NCBI GenBank assembly: GCA_963555705.1
Contig: OY743181.1
Coordinates: 24,680,513 to 24,744,512, forward strand
Length of the DNA: 64,000 nt
Origin: Ligustrum vulgare
Lineage: Eukaryota; Streptophyta; Magnoliopsida; Lamiales; Oleaceae
Direction: 5' to 3'
In this document: positions 1 through 9,753 of the stretch, in pieces
How the letters are laid out: every line of letters starts with the position of its first letter
Position numbering within the stretch: position 1 is the first letter of the stretch
Position numbers and translations under genes: made by a program
Notes under the pieces: model-generated
Told to the model about the DNA's origin: nothing
The model's database searches: none
Seen by the model: the letters and a program-made list of their open reading frames with translations, nothing else

Positions 1-566
1 TGGGGGCAGCTAGAGATGAGCTTTTTGAAACGCTCCCAATATTCATATAATGTTTCATTGTTGTTCTGGCGTACCCCACATATCTCTTTCCGGATGGTAC
101 CATCCCTCGACGCAGGGAAGTATTTTTCCAAGAAGAGCCTTTTCATGTTGCTCCAAGTAGTAACTGTTCCCGATGGTAGACAATAGAGCCAGTCAGTGGC
201 GGCATCCTTCAATGAGAATGGGAAGGCTCTCATTTTTATTTGTTCCTCGGTAATGCCCGTGGGCCTCAAACTGTCGCAAACCACATGGAACTCCTTTAGG
301 TGCCTATACGGATCTTCGCCGGGGTTCCCTCGAAAAGTTGGTAATAAGTGGATGAGTCCAGATTTAAGCTCGAAGGTTTTTCCTTCTTCCACTGTTGGAA
401 ACGTTATGCATAATGGCTGCTGAGCCACATCGGGGGTAGCCAGTTGTTTAAGAGTCCTGTTGTTAGCTCCCATTTGTCGCGCTGCCCTTCTTTGCTGTCG
501 AAAAGTCCTCTCAATTTCTGGGTCAAGATCAGAAATTTCACAATTAGTTGACCGAGTTTTGAGCAT
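1..566 (-). pseudogene. Athila-type gag, 5' part of a second element (cut by window edge)
   Basis: This is the amino-terminal part of an Athila-class gag capsid protein, read on the minus strand and running off the window at base 1. It matches bases 10899-11464 of the downstream gag almost base for base (constant offset 10898). The start is the ATG at 564-566, beginning MLKTRSTNCEISD; the other copy has GTG at this position. The reading frame is open through the retrotransposon-gag capsid core, including the stretch YEYWERFKKLI. It lies directly downstream of the tRNA-Asp primer site at 687-704 and the LTR at 711-2088, so it is a normal 5' end of a second element that uses the same LTR as its 5' LTR. 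Whether that element is complete cannot be seen here. Confidence 0.85.
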
Positions 567-686
567 ATAAGCAAAGAAGCACAATTTTTTTTTTAAATTA
601 TATAAATAAAGTGAAAATAAAATAAAAATAAAATAAATGCAGAAAAATAAAATTCTAATTGATTAAACACTAAATTGGTTAACCGT

Positions 687-704
687 TCCCCGGCAACGGC
701 GCCA
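687..704 (-). other. Primer binding site, tRNA-Asp type (left element)
   Basis: The plus strand reads tccccggcaacggcgcca, which is the 3' end of plant tRNA-Asp including CCA; the minus-strand element is therefore complementary to it. It sits six bases from the LTR end at 711. An identical site at 11602-11619 serves the right LTR. tRNA-Asp priming is known for Athila elements. Confidence 0.9.
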
Positions 705-1640
705 AAAATTTGATGCGTGTCGCAATGCACCAAAATAATAAATGAATATCTTACTCGCAAATTATTAGATTTGTTTGTAATAGCGGAAGTAAGAGTCGAT
801 CCCACGAGGAACGGGAACTAGAGTAGTACTTTATCAATTAGAATAGATGGGGGGGGGGGGTTTCGAGTTCAAGTATTGTAAATAACGTGAAAATAAAATA
901 AAAACGTAAATTAGATAAAATAAAAGTCAAGTATTTGCAAACCCTAGCTCTCAGGTTCAGTTGTATTCTATCGCAATGTTATCACTTTCCAAGTAACGCG
1001 TGTTCAATTTCCCTTTTTGATTTATCATCCGTAAATAGTTAATAAGCTCTAACTATACCTATTCTCCCTTAATTGCATTTAATTAGAATAAGCTCTCTAA
1101 TCAAACATTAGCCATTGAATAACCTAAAACAAGCTCTTTAGATTTAAGACAACAACTATATATTCGTTGAGAAGAATTAGGATGAGTTAGATTATCAATC
1201 ACACAAGCTCGTGACAATTAACCTAAGTTGGAATTCTTTATGAAAATATTAAATTTCCAATTGCTACTATGATTTGAATAAAAAGACGTTTACGGATCCA
1301 ATCATTCAAAATAGCAAATCTCAATACAATACATTAAATGATAAGGCCTTAATCAAATAAATAATTGCATTGATTAAATCAAAAAACGCATAAGAATCCA
1401 ACAAATCAAAGTAAAGAATTTAAAACAACGTTACTAGTATGGAAAAGCAATAACAAATTGATATGAAATACAACTTCCCCTTTGAACTAGGTATGGAAGC
1501 TTAGCCGAGCATAGTCATGAAGAATTCTAGAATTTTCTTTCTTGATTCACCTTTTCGAATTGCTTAATTCTTCTTCCAATTCTTCAAGCAAGCCGCCCTC
1601 TTTCAAAATAATAAAAAATCTCCTTTTCTTGTCATGAAAT

Positions 1641-1652
1641 TCCATTTTTATA
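1641..1652 (-). promoter_or_regulatory. Probable LTR TATA box
   Basis: The minus strand reads TATAAAAATGGA. It lies about 90 bp downstream, in the element's direction of transcription, of the palindrome array at 1739-1899. That is a plausible U3 promoter layout, but no transcript evidence is visible in sequence. Confidence 0.5.
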
Positions 1653-1738
1653 GCCTCAATTTTGTGCCCTAGCTTTGGGACCAAGAAATCCCAAAATTAT
1701 GGAAAGAATTGAATTATGGAAATTTTTGACTTGAATAG

Positions 1739-1899
1739 TTACGGCCGTAACATTTCCTTTACGGCCGTAACTGAGTTTCTGAGTATTTTTCACAAATTGA
1801 AGTTACGGCCGTAACTTCTGATTTACGGCCGTAAAGATGTTTCTGCGCATTTTCACCTTTTGAGGGTTACAGCCGTAAGGATATGTCTTACGGTCGTAA
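1739..1899. repeat. Paired 12-bp palindrome array in U3 of the left Athila LTR
   Basis: Six copies of TTACGGCCGTAA or a one-base variant start at 1739, 1759, 1803, 1823, 1867 and 1888. They form three pairs with 20-21 bp between starts inside a pair and 64 bp between pairs. The spacer retains a common tttctg...gcattttcac text, so the array is a degenerate 64-bp tandem repeat built around palindrome pairs. The four copies nearest the U3/R side are perfect; the last two have one change each (TTACAGCCGTAA, TTACGGTCGTAA). Confidence 0.9.
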
Positions 1900-2088
1900 C
1901 TCTATTTGCACCTAAGTCCCCAAACTTCAGTTTTTAGTGCATTTTGGTCCTTTTTTCTTCTTTTCTCCTCTTTTGGGGTCCTATACAACATGAAACATAA
2001 AATGCATTAATAATACTTAGGTAGAATCACATTATGGCATATTCAAGGATATAAGTGTATAAAATAAACGTTAATATAACACTTATCA

Positions 2089-2100
2089 AATCCCCCCACA
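2089..2100 (-). other. Polypurine tract of the complete Athila element
   Basis: The minus strand reads TGTGGGGGGATT and ends exactly at the LTR start (2088). It would prime plus-strand DNA synthesis. A second copy of its core lies at 3862-3875. Confidence 0.85.
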
Positions 2101-3941
2101 CTTGAACCATTGTTCGTCCTCGAACAAAGATTTGCAAAGAAAAGAATAGGATTCAACCAATAGATTACAATTTAGAGACTTGAGGTTGCAACCCACTTGT
2201 TTTTAACAAAAATGTCCCATTGCATAATCGGATTGTGTTAGTGTGTGCTAGAGATGCAACGTCCTTTATTTCCCATCCCAATCATGGCTCGATATAGTTT
2301 ATTTCCTTGCACCTCTCGTGTTCACTCACCCCCAACCATTTATGAATTACTACGAGGAGAATAGTTTTGCCCAACTCCAGAAGAGATCAGTTTCGTAAAT
2401 CGAGTTGTTCATGATGTGAATCCAGTCAACACAATATCCCCGACCACATTCATAGCACCAACCCTAGACCAAGCAATTCAAACCACTCATAAGTAAATGT
2501 AATGGGTCTTAACACCCTCACAAGATATTTCTCTCTTCGCATAAAGTGTATAAGGGTTTGAATTTTCGCTCATCTCTCTGCATGGATAAGTTAGTACCAC
2601 AGATTGCCCAACTGTCATCACCTGAGCCAACAATAACACAAGTGCAAAGCGAAGGTCTTTATTTGGTTGCAGCGGGGCTTTGGGTCAGGTAGGACAAAAG
2701 GATCTATTTAGGCTAAGTTGAGAAGGAATTTCGCAAACTAAGTCAATTCAAAATAACATTACTTCCTTCTCCCTTAACATGATCTTTATTGTTTCCCTCT
2801 ACCCGGATTTATTCAAACTTGAACCTCTTCTTTTCTTTTCTCTCTTTCTTTCTTTTTTTTTTTTTCACAAGTTGAGTGTTTGACATCCTCAACTACTAAT
2901 TTTCATGACTAACTTCATTTTCATTGCTTTTTCTCTTTCGATTTTTTTTTTCGATTATAGACTGCAGCCTTTTTTTTTTCATTACGCAGTCTTCAATTGG
3001 CACAGATGGAATTACAATCCTTTGAATTCAGTCCATTACACAACCCTCATCCAACACAAGATAATCATTTCAACTTCTTAGACTTAGACCACAGCACAAT
3101 CCTCATCCGTCAACAGCTTGCGAATCCCTTCTCTATAGGTTCAAAACAGAGACAATGCAAAAGAAAGCGTATTCGTGGCTTGTAGCGTGGCATCAAAATT
3201 TCAAAGAAAGGCCAAGGCTCAAACTGGCTTCTACTGGTCCATGTAACAAGGTAGGCTCTTTTAGCAAGTCAAATTTGGTTTAAACTATTGCCTTTGCTAT
3301 AATTTGCACTTGAATCAAGAAGGTAGAACGGTATGCACAAGAAAGCACATCCAGCATAACCCAACCATGCAGGACACAGATCAAAGAATTACGAGCTCAT
3401 AAGTATTAAAAACAGCTCTTAGGCTCAAAAGCTCACAAATTATGGTTTTTATGTGTTTTTCCCATCCAATTATGAGTTATAGGTCATTGCTTGATCTTCA
3501 TTCCAAATCTAAGTCCATTGGTCAAAGATAACGGTCAAGAGTATTCAAACCATCACTACTCACAAAAGTGTAATAATTGGGATGTTCGGGGTTATATATG
3601 AAGGAATAATCTGTCTATTGTGGTTTGGGTTCCTATTTGTGAAGCTTTGGACGAGATGATCTCTATGTGCTCAATTTATATCCAATTATGCAATGAGTTT
3701 TCAAAAAACTGAACCAAAAGTGGGGTTGCTTCCTATCAAAGTATGGTTTAGGACATAAGTAGCATAGATAGGTAACAAAAGTAGATAACAAGATCAAAAT
3801 GAATATTAAAGACTCGATTACAGAGAGAAAATAAAGTAGATAAGCTTACAATCAAGTTAGTCCCCCCCACACTTAGACAATACAATGACCACATTGAAAA
3901 GTAAAACAATAAAAGGGAAAAAAAGAAGAAACTCCATCGGT
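2101..3941 (-). other. Non-coding 3' region of the Athila element
   Basis: About 1.8 kb between ORF3 and the polypurine tract. No convincing protein is encoded. It has pyrimidine runs on the plus strand (about 2825-2990). Long non-coding tails before the 3' LTR are usual in Athila elements. A polypurine-tract-like copy lies at 3862-3875. Confidence 0.7.
3862..3875 (-). other. Second polypurine tract-like sequence, internal
   Basis: The plus strand CCCCCCACACTT found at the true polypurine tract (2092-2103) recurs here with one extra C, about 1.77 kb upstream of the 3' LTR and just after the end of ORF3. It could be a second plus-strand priming site, comparable in idea to the central tract of some retroviruses, or just a duplicated end. 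Confidence 0.5.
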
Positions 3942-5022
3942 CTATTGTGGAGGTTGATCGTCTCGGGCACTCTGCAATTGCCGAATCTCCTCCCGAATGG
4001 CTCTCTGCTCCTCCAGTAGAAGCTGCTGATCTTCTTGCATAGCATTCAGCTGGGTGGAAAGCATGCATCATTTCCAGCATCTGCAGCTCAAAAGGGGTAG
4101 GAGCGATGGCCTGATGTGGAACTTCCCGTGCTGCGGGCTCCTCGGCGCCGTGATCATCATCGGATTCCCTTGACTCATCATCCTCGCGGCCCCTCTTGGC
4201 GATGATCTGCCTGCGAGCATTTTCCAAACTCGCCTTCGTGAGGCGATTCCCATGTCCTAAGGTTTCGTCACTTATTGCAGCGGGAACCCTTTGAGCCCAG
4301 CATAAGGCGGTAATTAAACAAGGGAATGGCATGCCTCGCTTCTGTGGTATTAAGCTGGCATAAGTGGAGATAGTGTCGTAGATGTGCTGACCTAAGTCGA
4401 ATTTGATTCCCATGGTGATTGCATAGTAGACCCGGAGGTAGCGAATAGACACCGTAGTGAGGCTAGTTGATGGGAATAGGCTCCCCAACCCCCACTGATG
4501 CAGGTACCAGGCATCCCTCTGTAGATCCCGATTCTTGCAGTGCGGAAGAGAGACATTCAGGGTGTCATGGAGTTCAGGCTTCAAAGCCCATCGGAGTACC
4601 TCCTGGTCCGGGAAGAAAACACCAGCATTTGACTCCATGGGGACAGCTCCAGTGCGATTCAATCCCAAGTAGTGTTCCACCACCTCCCTATCAAACTTGA
4701 TTCGTTTCCCCGCCACTCTTGTGTGGTGATAGTCAAGTGATCCCTCATCCCCAATTTCTTTGTTGAATTGAGTGTAGAATTTGTAAACCAGCGGGGGGTT
4801 CCCAAAAGGTAGATCGCTCGCGAATTTTACCCAACCGAAATCGATGAAGCGGGCCCAGAACTGCCGCGGGGCAATGATTGTGTCAGCCCTCCTCCATTCC
4901 TGAAAGTCTTATGGGAGGAAGAGGCGTTCCTTAATACACAGCTTAGACTGGCTCTTCTCCTGGCGGGGCTCAGCCGAGGACTCCCCGGCCACCTGCTTTC
5001 CTTTCTTCGTCGGTGGAGCCAT
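3942..5022 (-). pseudogene. Athila ORF3 (env-position protein), decayed
   Basis: The reading frame starts at the ATG at 5020-5022 (MAPPTKKGKQ) and can be followed for about 360 codons. It has an in-frame TAA after LFLP near 4909 and a one-base frameshift near 4058. Visible text includes PPLVYKFYTQFNKEIGDEGS and the W-rich block YLHQWGLGSLFPS, then an acidic low-complexity stretch and, in the shifted frame, a Q/E-rich coiled coil ending at a TAG at 3942-3944. This is the protein found downstream of integrase in Athila elements and annotated in many plant genomes as a putative plant transposon protein; its role is unknown. I see no signal peptide or genuine membrane segment, so an envelope function is not supported. 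Confidence 0.75.
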
Positions 5023-6155
5023 AGAAAATCCTGTGAAAGAAGCGAGGGGATTAGTCGAGAAACAAAGCAGCATGAAGAATCATAATGAACATATGCATAT
5101 GCCATGGGGAAAAAGTAAAACAAGGAATATGATGTGCGATTTTCGTCAAAGCCAAGCGACAATTTCCATTATGACAACCCAAAACAAAGATGTAGAGTCA
5201 CAACCTAGGCTAATGTGGAGCCAAAATTTGGAGTCCAAAACATGATCATCCATTAAGATATATAGAGAGCAATGAGGTATTAGCAATTGACACTATGCAT
5301 GCAACAAGGTCTCACATCAATCAAACCCTTCAATTGGACTCCTACCATTACAACAATACGCATAAAAAAACAATAGGGAGATTGGAGTCGAAATTACAAG
5401 GAAACAAACACTCCAAACTCTCCTAGACATACTATCGAACACATGGAGTGCAACTTAGTGGAGATGCCTTTGGTGTAAAAGTATATATAAGCTATGCCCC
5501 CAAATCACAAACACATTCCACAAAGCAACATTCAATCCTTAAGACGAAGAAAATAAATCGGGAGAGCCATGATCGTAGATACGCTATCCATGACAATGAA
5601 GAAGGAAAAGAAAGGTCATACCTTCAAAACCTTAGGGGTGCGATGGATGTGGATGGCAATGTCACTAAGAAACCCTTAAAAACGAAAATGTGGGTGTGGA
5701 ATGGAAGAAATAGCGTGAGAGCGTTGTGGGTGAACGGCGGAGGAGGAGGGAATAGTGAGAGGATTGAGCGAGGGTTGCGTATTTTAAAAATATGAAAAAC
5801 CGGATTTACGGCCGTGAAGAAATGTCTTACGGCCGTAACCAGCAAACTGAAAAAATATGATGAAAAATACTTACGGCCGTAAAGAAGCGTATTACGGCCG
5901 TAAGGTGGCTTCTGATCAATTAATGAAAAAGTGAATTACGGCCGTAAAGATATGTCTTACGGCCGTAAGACTGCCTCTGAAATTTATATATATATATATA
6001 TTTTAGTGAATGAAATGAATATAAAAAATATTAAAATGAACCAAAATGAAAATACGAAAATAAAGAGTTGAAGGGATGAAGAAACTTCCCTCTCGGGTTG
6101 CCTCCCGAGCAGCGCCGCTGTTTACAGTCGTTGGCTCGACTGAGTCCGCGCGGGA
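5023..6155 (-). other. Spacer between integrase and ORF3 of the Athila element
   Basis: Just over 1.1 kb without a convincing protein. It contains the palindrome array 5806-5968, an AT run near 5988-6002 and, on the minus strand, a TATATA stretch near 5480. Short frames present here are overlapping shadows and are not conserved gag, pol or ORF3 text. Confidence 0.6.
5806..5968. repeat. Paired 12-bp palindrome array inside the Athila element
   Basis: Six copies start at 5806, 5827, 5871, 5892, 5936 and 5957: three pairs with 21 bp between starts and 65 bp between pairs. Five are perfect TTACGGCCGTAA and the first ends in TGA. The geometry is the same as in the LTR (20-21 bp and 64 bp), but the array lies between integrase and ORF3, about 0.8 kb upstream of the ORF3 start. 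Confidence 0.9.
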
Positions 6156-7376
6156 CTAGTGCCCTTTGTTGGTGTTTTCCAGTGCAATCACCTCCAAGTT
6201 CTCAGTCTGGAATCCCTCATAGTACGGCTTGAGACGGTGCCCATTGACCTTGAACTGTTTATCCGTACGCAAGCTCCTAATATCAACTGCGCCATGGGGA
6301 GATACATTGGTAACAACAAATGGACCGACCCAACGAGAACGAAGCTTACCCGGGTGTAATTTGAGCCGGGATTGAAACAGTAATACTTTCTGGCCCTCAT
6401 AGAAATTCTTTCGAGAAATGCGTTGATCATGGAATGCCTTGGTTCGATCTTTATAGATCATTGCATTCTCGTAAGCCTCAATCCGTATTTCATCCAATTC
6501 CTGCAATTGAAGCTTCCTGTGATCCCCTACTGCACCCCAATCCATATTGCACTGCTTGACGGCCCAATAAGCTTTATGCTTGAGTTCCACCGGTAGATGG
6601 CATGGCTTCCCAAAAACCAATCGGTATGGAGACATACCAATCGGTGTCTTTTAAGCGGTTTTGTAGGCCCATAAAGCATCATCGAGTCAAATGCTCCAAT
6701 CCTTCCGGTCCGGTCGAATTGTTTTCTCTAGGATGGACTTCACTTCCCTATTGGAGATTTCTGCCTGCCCGCTAGTCTGGGGGTGATATGCGGTTGATAC
6801 CCGGTCCCTTACTCCATATTTTCGTAACAAGGCTTCGATGGTCCGATTGCAGAAGTGCGTCCCTCTGTCATTGATCATAGCTCGGGGTATCCCAAACCTG
6901 CTAAAAATGTTAGCTTTTACAAAATCTGCAACAACTTTAGCGTCATTAGTACGAGTGGCCCTTGCCTCCACCCATTTTGAAACATAATCGACAGCTAAAA
7001 GAATGTAGTTACAACCAAACGACGGGAGAAAAGGTCCCATGAAATTAATGCCCCAGACGTCAAAAATCTCACATACAATAATGGGGTGTTGAGGCATTTG
7101 ATCTCGTTGGGATAAGTTATCTGTTCTTTGGCAATTATCGCAAGACTTACAAAAATTGTATGCATCCTTGAAAAGGCTCGGCCAAAAGAACCCGCTCTCC
7201 AATACTTTTTGTGTCGTTCGTCTAGGTCCAAAATGGCCACCGCAAGCGTATGAATGGCAAAAGGTGAGGATGGATTGATGTTCTGATTCCGGCACGCACC
7301 TTCTAATGATTTGGTCGGGGCATCTCTTCCATAGGTACGGGTCATCCCAAATGTAATATTTAGCATCACTTCTCAT
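6156..7376 (-). pseudogene. Athila integrase, disrupted
   Basis: Integrase joins element cDNA to the host chromosome. The amino-terminal HHCC zinc-binding part is visible ([11 protein letters not shown] to CKSCDNCQR), then the catalytic core with INDRGTHF (second Asp) and [10 protein letters not shown] (Glu). The first catalytic Asp is Asn here ([11 protein letters not shown]), which should inactivate the enzyme. Two in-frame stops follow, TGA ending the block at about 6687 (after DRKDWSI) and TAA at 6651-6653. After them the carboxy-terminal GPF-containing domain continues to 6156 ([10 protein letters not shown]). The frame upstream is separated from RNase H only by a TAG at 7392-7394. Confidence 0.88.
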
Positions 7377-8219
7377 CTTATGCTTTTGTGCCTACGAAAA
7401 ACCAGTAGGAATTAGTTTAGCGGTCATGTAATTTACCAAATCAGCATACCATGGGGGATTCGCTTCGATGGCAAATAAACCCTCGTCTGGGAAGGTTTCA
7501 CGCAGAGGTAGGTCCTCCTCGGGCTTCACTACCCGGCTAAGATGGTCGGAAACTACATTTTCGGACCCCGCCTTATCTTTGATTTCCAAGTCAAATTCTT
7601 GTATTAAAAGTATCCAGCGGATGATTCTAGGCTTCGCATCTTTTTTTACAAACAAGTGCCGTAAAGCTGCATGATCTGTAAAAACAATCACTTTAGAACC
7701 CAATAAATAAGGACGAAATTTTTCTAAAGCAAATATCACAGATAGAAGTTCCTTTTCAGTGGTGGTATAGTTGGCTTGGGCCTGATTCAGGGTTCGGGAG
7801 GCATAGTGAATCACATGGGCCGCTCTCCCAACCCGTTGTCTTAGGACTGCTCCCACTGCATAGTCACTGGCACCACACATTATTTCGAATGGAAGATCCC
7901 AGTTCGGCGGTTGAATGATCGGGGGTGTAGTTAGCCGTTCCCTTAGTTGGTTAAAGGCCTTTTTGCATAGATCGGTGAAATTAAATGGAACATCATTTTG
8001 CAACAAATTGCACAATGGTGATGCAATTTTGGAAAATTCCTTGATGAACCTGCGATAGAAACCTGCATGCCCAAGAAAAGATCGTATATCCCGCACATTG
8101 GCGGGGTAAGGTAATGCAGATATGTGGTCTACCTTAGCCTTATCGACTTCTATTCCCTTTTCCGACACTACATGACCTAACACAATTCCCTTATCGACCA
8201 TAAAATGGCATTTTCCCAA
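7377..8219 (-). pseudogene. Athila RNase H and RT-connection domain
   Basis: This block continues reverse transcriptase after a one-base frameshift near 8215. It starts with the thumb text [16 protein letters not shown] and runs through the RNase H domain, which degrades the RNA strand of the RNA-DNA hybrid. The motif [18 protein letters not shown] and the Asp of [11 protein letters not shown] are present, but the first catalytic Asp is Gly ([16 protein letters not shown]). The block ends at a TAG at 7392-7394; the same frame then continues into integrase. Confidence 0.88.
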
Positions 8220-8995
8220 TTTAAGACTAAGTTAGTGTCAATGCAACGTTTCAAAATTAATGATAGATTATCCAAGCATGCATCAAATGAATCACCCCAC
8301 ACACTAAAATCGTCCATAAACACCTCTATAATATGCCCTATGTATTCAGAAAAAATGCTCATCATACAACGTTGGAATGTTGCAGGAGCATTACACAAAC
8401 CGAGGGGCATGCGTCTATATGCAAACGTGCCAAATGGACAAGTAAAAGTGGTTTTCTCCTGATCTTCTGGAGTTATGGCAATTTGAAAATATCCTGAGAA
8501 ACCATCTAAAAAACAATAATGGGAATGACCAGCTAATTTTTCTAACATTTGATCCATGAAGTGAAGGGGAAAATGATCCTTTCGAGTGTCAGCGTTTACC
8601 TTCCTGTAGTCGATGCATACCCGATAACCACTTTGGACCCTAGTTGGTACAAGTTCTCCATCTTTGTTTTCTACCACCGTTACCCCGGATTTCTTTGGCA
8701 CCACTTGGACAGGACTGATCCACTTGCTATCTGAGATTGGGTAAATCATCCCTGCTCCTAGCAGTTTCAAAATTTCTTTCTTCACCACGTCCATCATTTC
8801 CGGGTTTAACCTTCGCTGGGATTGTCTCGATGGTTGAGCTCCTTCCTCAAGCAATATTCGATGCATGCAGATTGACGGGCTGATTCCCTTAATATCCGCG
8901 ATGGTCCAACCAATTGCTTCCTTGTGCTCCCGAAGGACCCGAACCAGTTTTTCTTCTTCTAATTTGGTGAGGTTGGATGAAACAATTACGGGCAG
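8177..8995 (-). pseudogene. Athila reverse transcriptase
   Basis: RNA- and DNA-dependent DNA polymerase of the element. Fingers and palm are well preserved: VCIDYRKVNADTRKDHFPL, the GYFQIAITPEDQEKTTF stretch and the polymerase active site VFMDDFSVWG (FMDD, usual for Athila). It lies between the protease linker, which ends in a TAG at about 8996, and the RNase H block, which is in another frame from about 8215. The 8995-8867 portion encodes the usual linker before the first palm strand. Confidence 0.9.
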
Positions 8996-9753
8996 CTATT
9001 CTTCATCACCAAGAAACACATATTTCAGATGGGCAGGTAGAGATTTCATTTCTACCACTGGGGCCTGCAAGATAGAAATTAGCAATTTGTTAGGATAGTC
9101 AGTCAGTTGGATTGTTTTTACGGTGTACCTGCGTGGTGCGGGTCCCAGTGAATTAAGTGCAGTAATTCCATCCTGTAATTCCTTGCTTATACCCACGTCG
9201 CTGTCATCATTTTGCCTTAGCGACTCCACGATAGCTGTTTCTAGCTCGTCCCTGCAATTTAACTTGAAATTTTTCTTCACAGCAGGGGTAATGTCATTAA
9301 TAGAATAAGCAGCACATACATCATTTGGGTGTTTCATTGCATCGTAGATATTGAATTTCACTACCTCCCCATTGAATTCCATGGTTAACACCCCTTTCTT
9401 ACATCAATAATGGTTTGGGAGGTCCACAAAAATGGTCTTCCTAACAGTATAGGGGTAGAATTAGGGGAGTGATCATCATTCATATCTAATATGTAAAAGT
9501 CTACCGGAAACACAAACCCCCCTACTTGCACTAAAACGTCCTCAACTACCCCATCCGGATATGCATTGGAACGGTCGGCTAGTTGGATGATAACATCTGT
9601 TTTAGCCATTTTAGTAAGATTTAATGCAATATAAGTGGATCTAGGCATTACGTTAATGGATGCTCCTAAATCTATTAGTGCATGATTTACCTTGGTGTTT
9701 CCTATTTGGCATGGCACAGTGAACATACCGGGATCCTTACCCTTTTGAGGCAA
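8996..9753 (-). pseudogene. Athila aspartic protease and linker
   Basis: Retropepsin that would cleave the Gag-Pol polyprotein. The active-site loop reads ALIDLGASINVMP, the D-L-G form typical of Athila, and the flap-distal ILLGRPFL block is visible. A one-base frameshift near 9388 separates the protease frame (to 9385) from the linker frame (9391-8996, starting MLTMEFNGEVVKFN), and the linker ends in a premature TAG before reverse transcriptase. Confidence 0.88.

Larger units (their letters stand above)
711..2088 (-). mobile_element. Athila LTR, left copy (3' LTR of the complete element and 5' LTR of the next)
   Basis: A 1378-bp LTR with ends TGAT and ATCA. It is bordered on one side by a tRNA-Asp primer site (687-704) and on the other by a polypurine tract (2089-2100, minus strand), so it works as an LTR for both neighbours. 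It aligns end to end with 11626-13002; by eye about 25-30 substitutions and a change in a G-run separate them, roughly 2 percent. It carries three pairs of the TTACGGCCGTAA palindrome in U3 and a TATA-like box downstream of them. Confidence 0.92.

Noticed and set aside
687..704. Partial tRNA-Asp gene
   Set aside because: Only the 3' 18 bases match and they sit next to an LTR; it is a primer binding site.
1739..1899. Regularly spaced palindromes as a CRISPR array
   Set aside because: The repeats are only 12 bp, spacers are related to each other, the arrays lie in plant LTRs and no Cas-like gene is present.
1..2088. Segmental duplication of 10899-13002
   Set aside because: The repeated block is exactly gag start, primer site and LTR of a retrotransposon, and the LTR is flanked by a polypurine tract, so shared-LTR structure explains it.
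3748..3940. Transmembrane segment of an envelope protein (FFFFSLLLFYF-type text)
   Set aside because: It appears only in the frame after the one-base shift and past the stop of the coiled-coil frame, so it is out-of-frame text.
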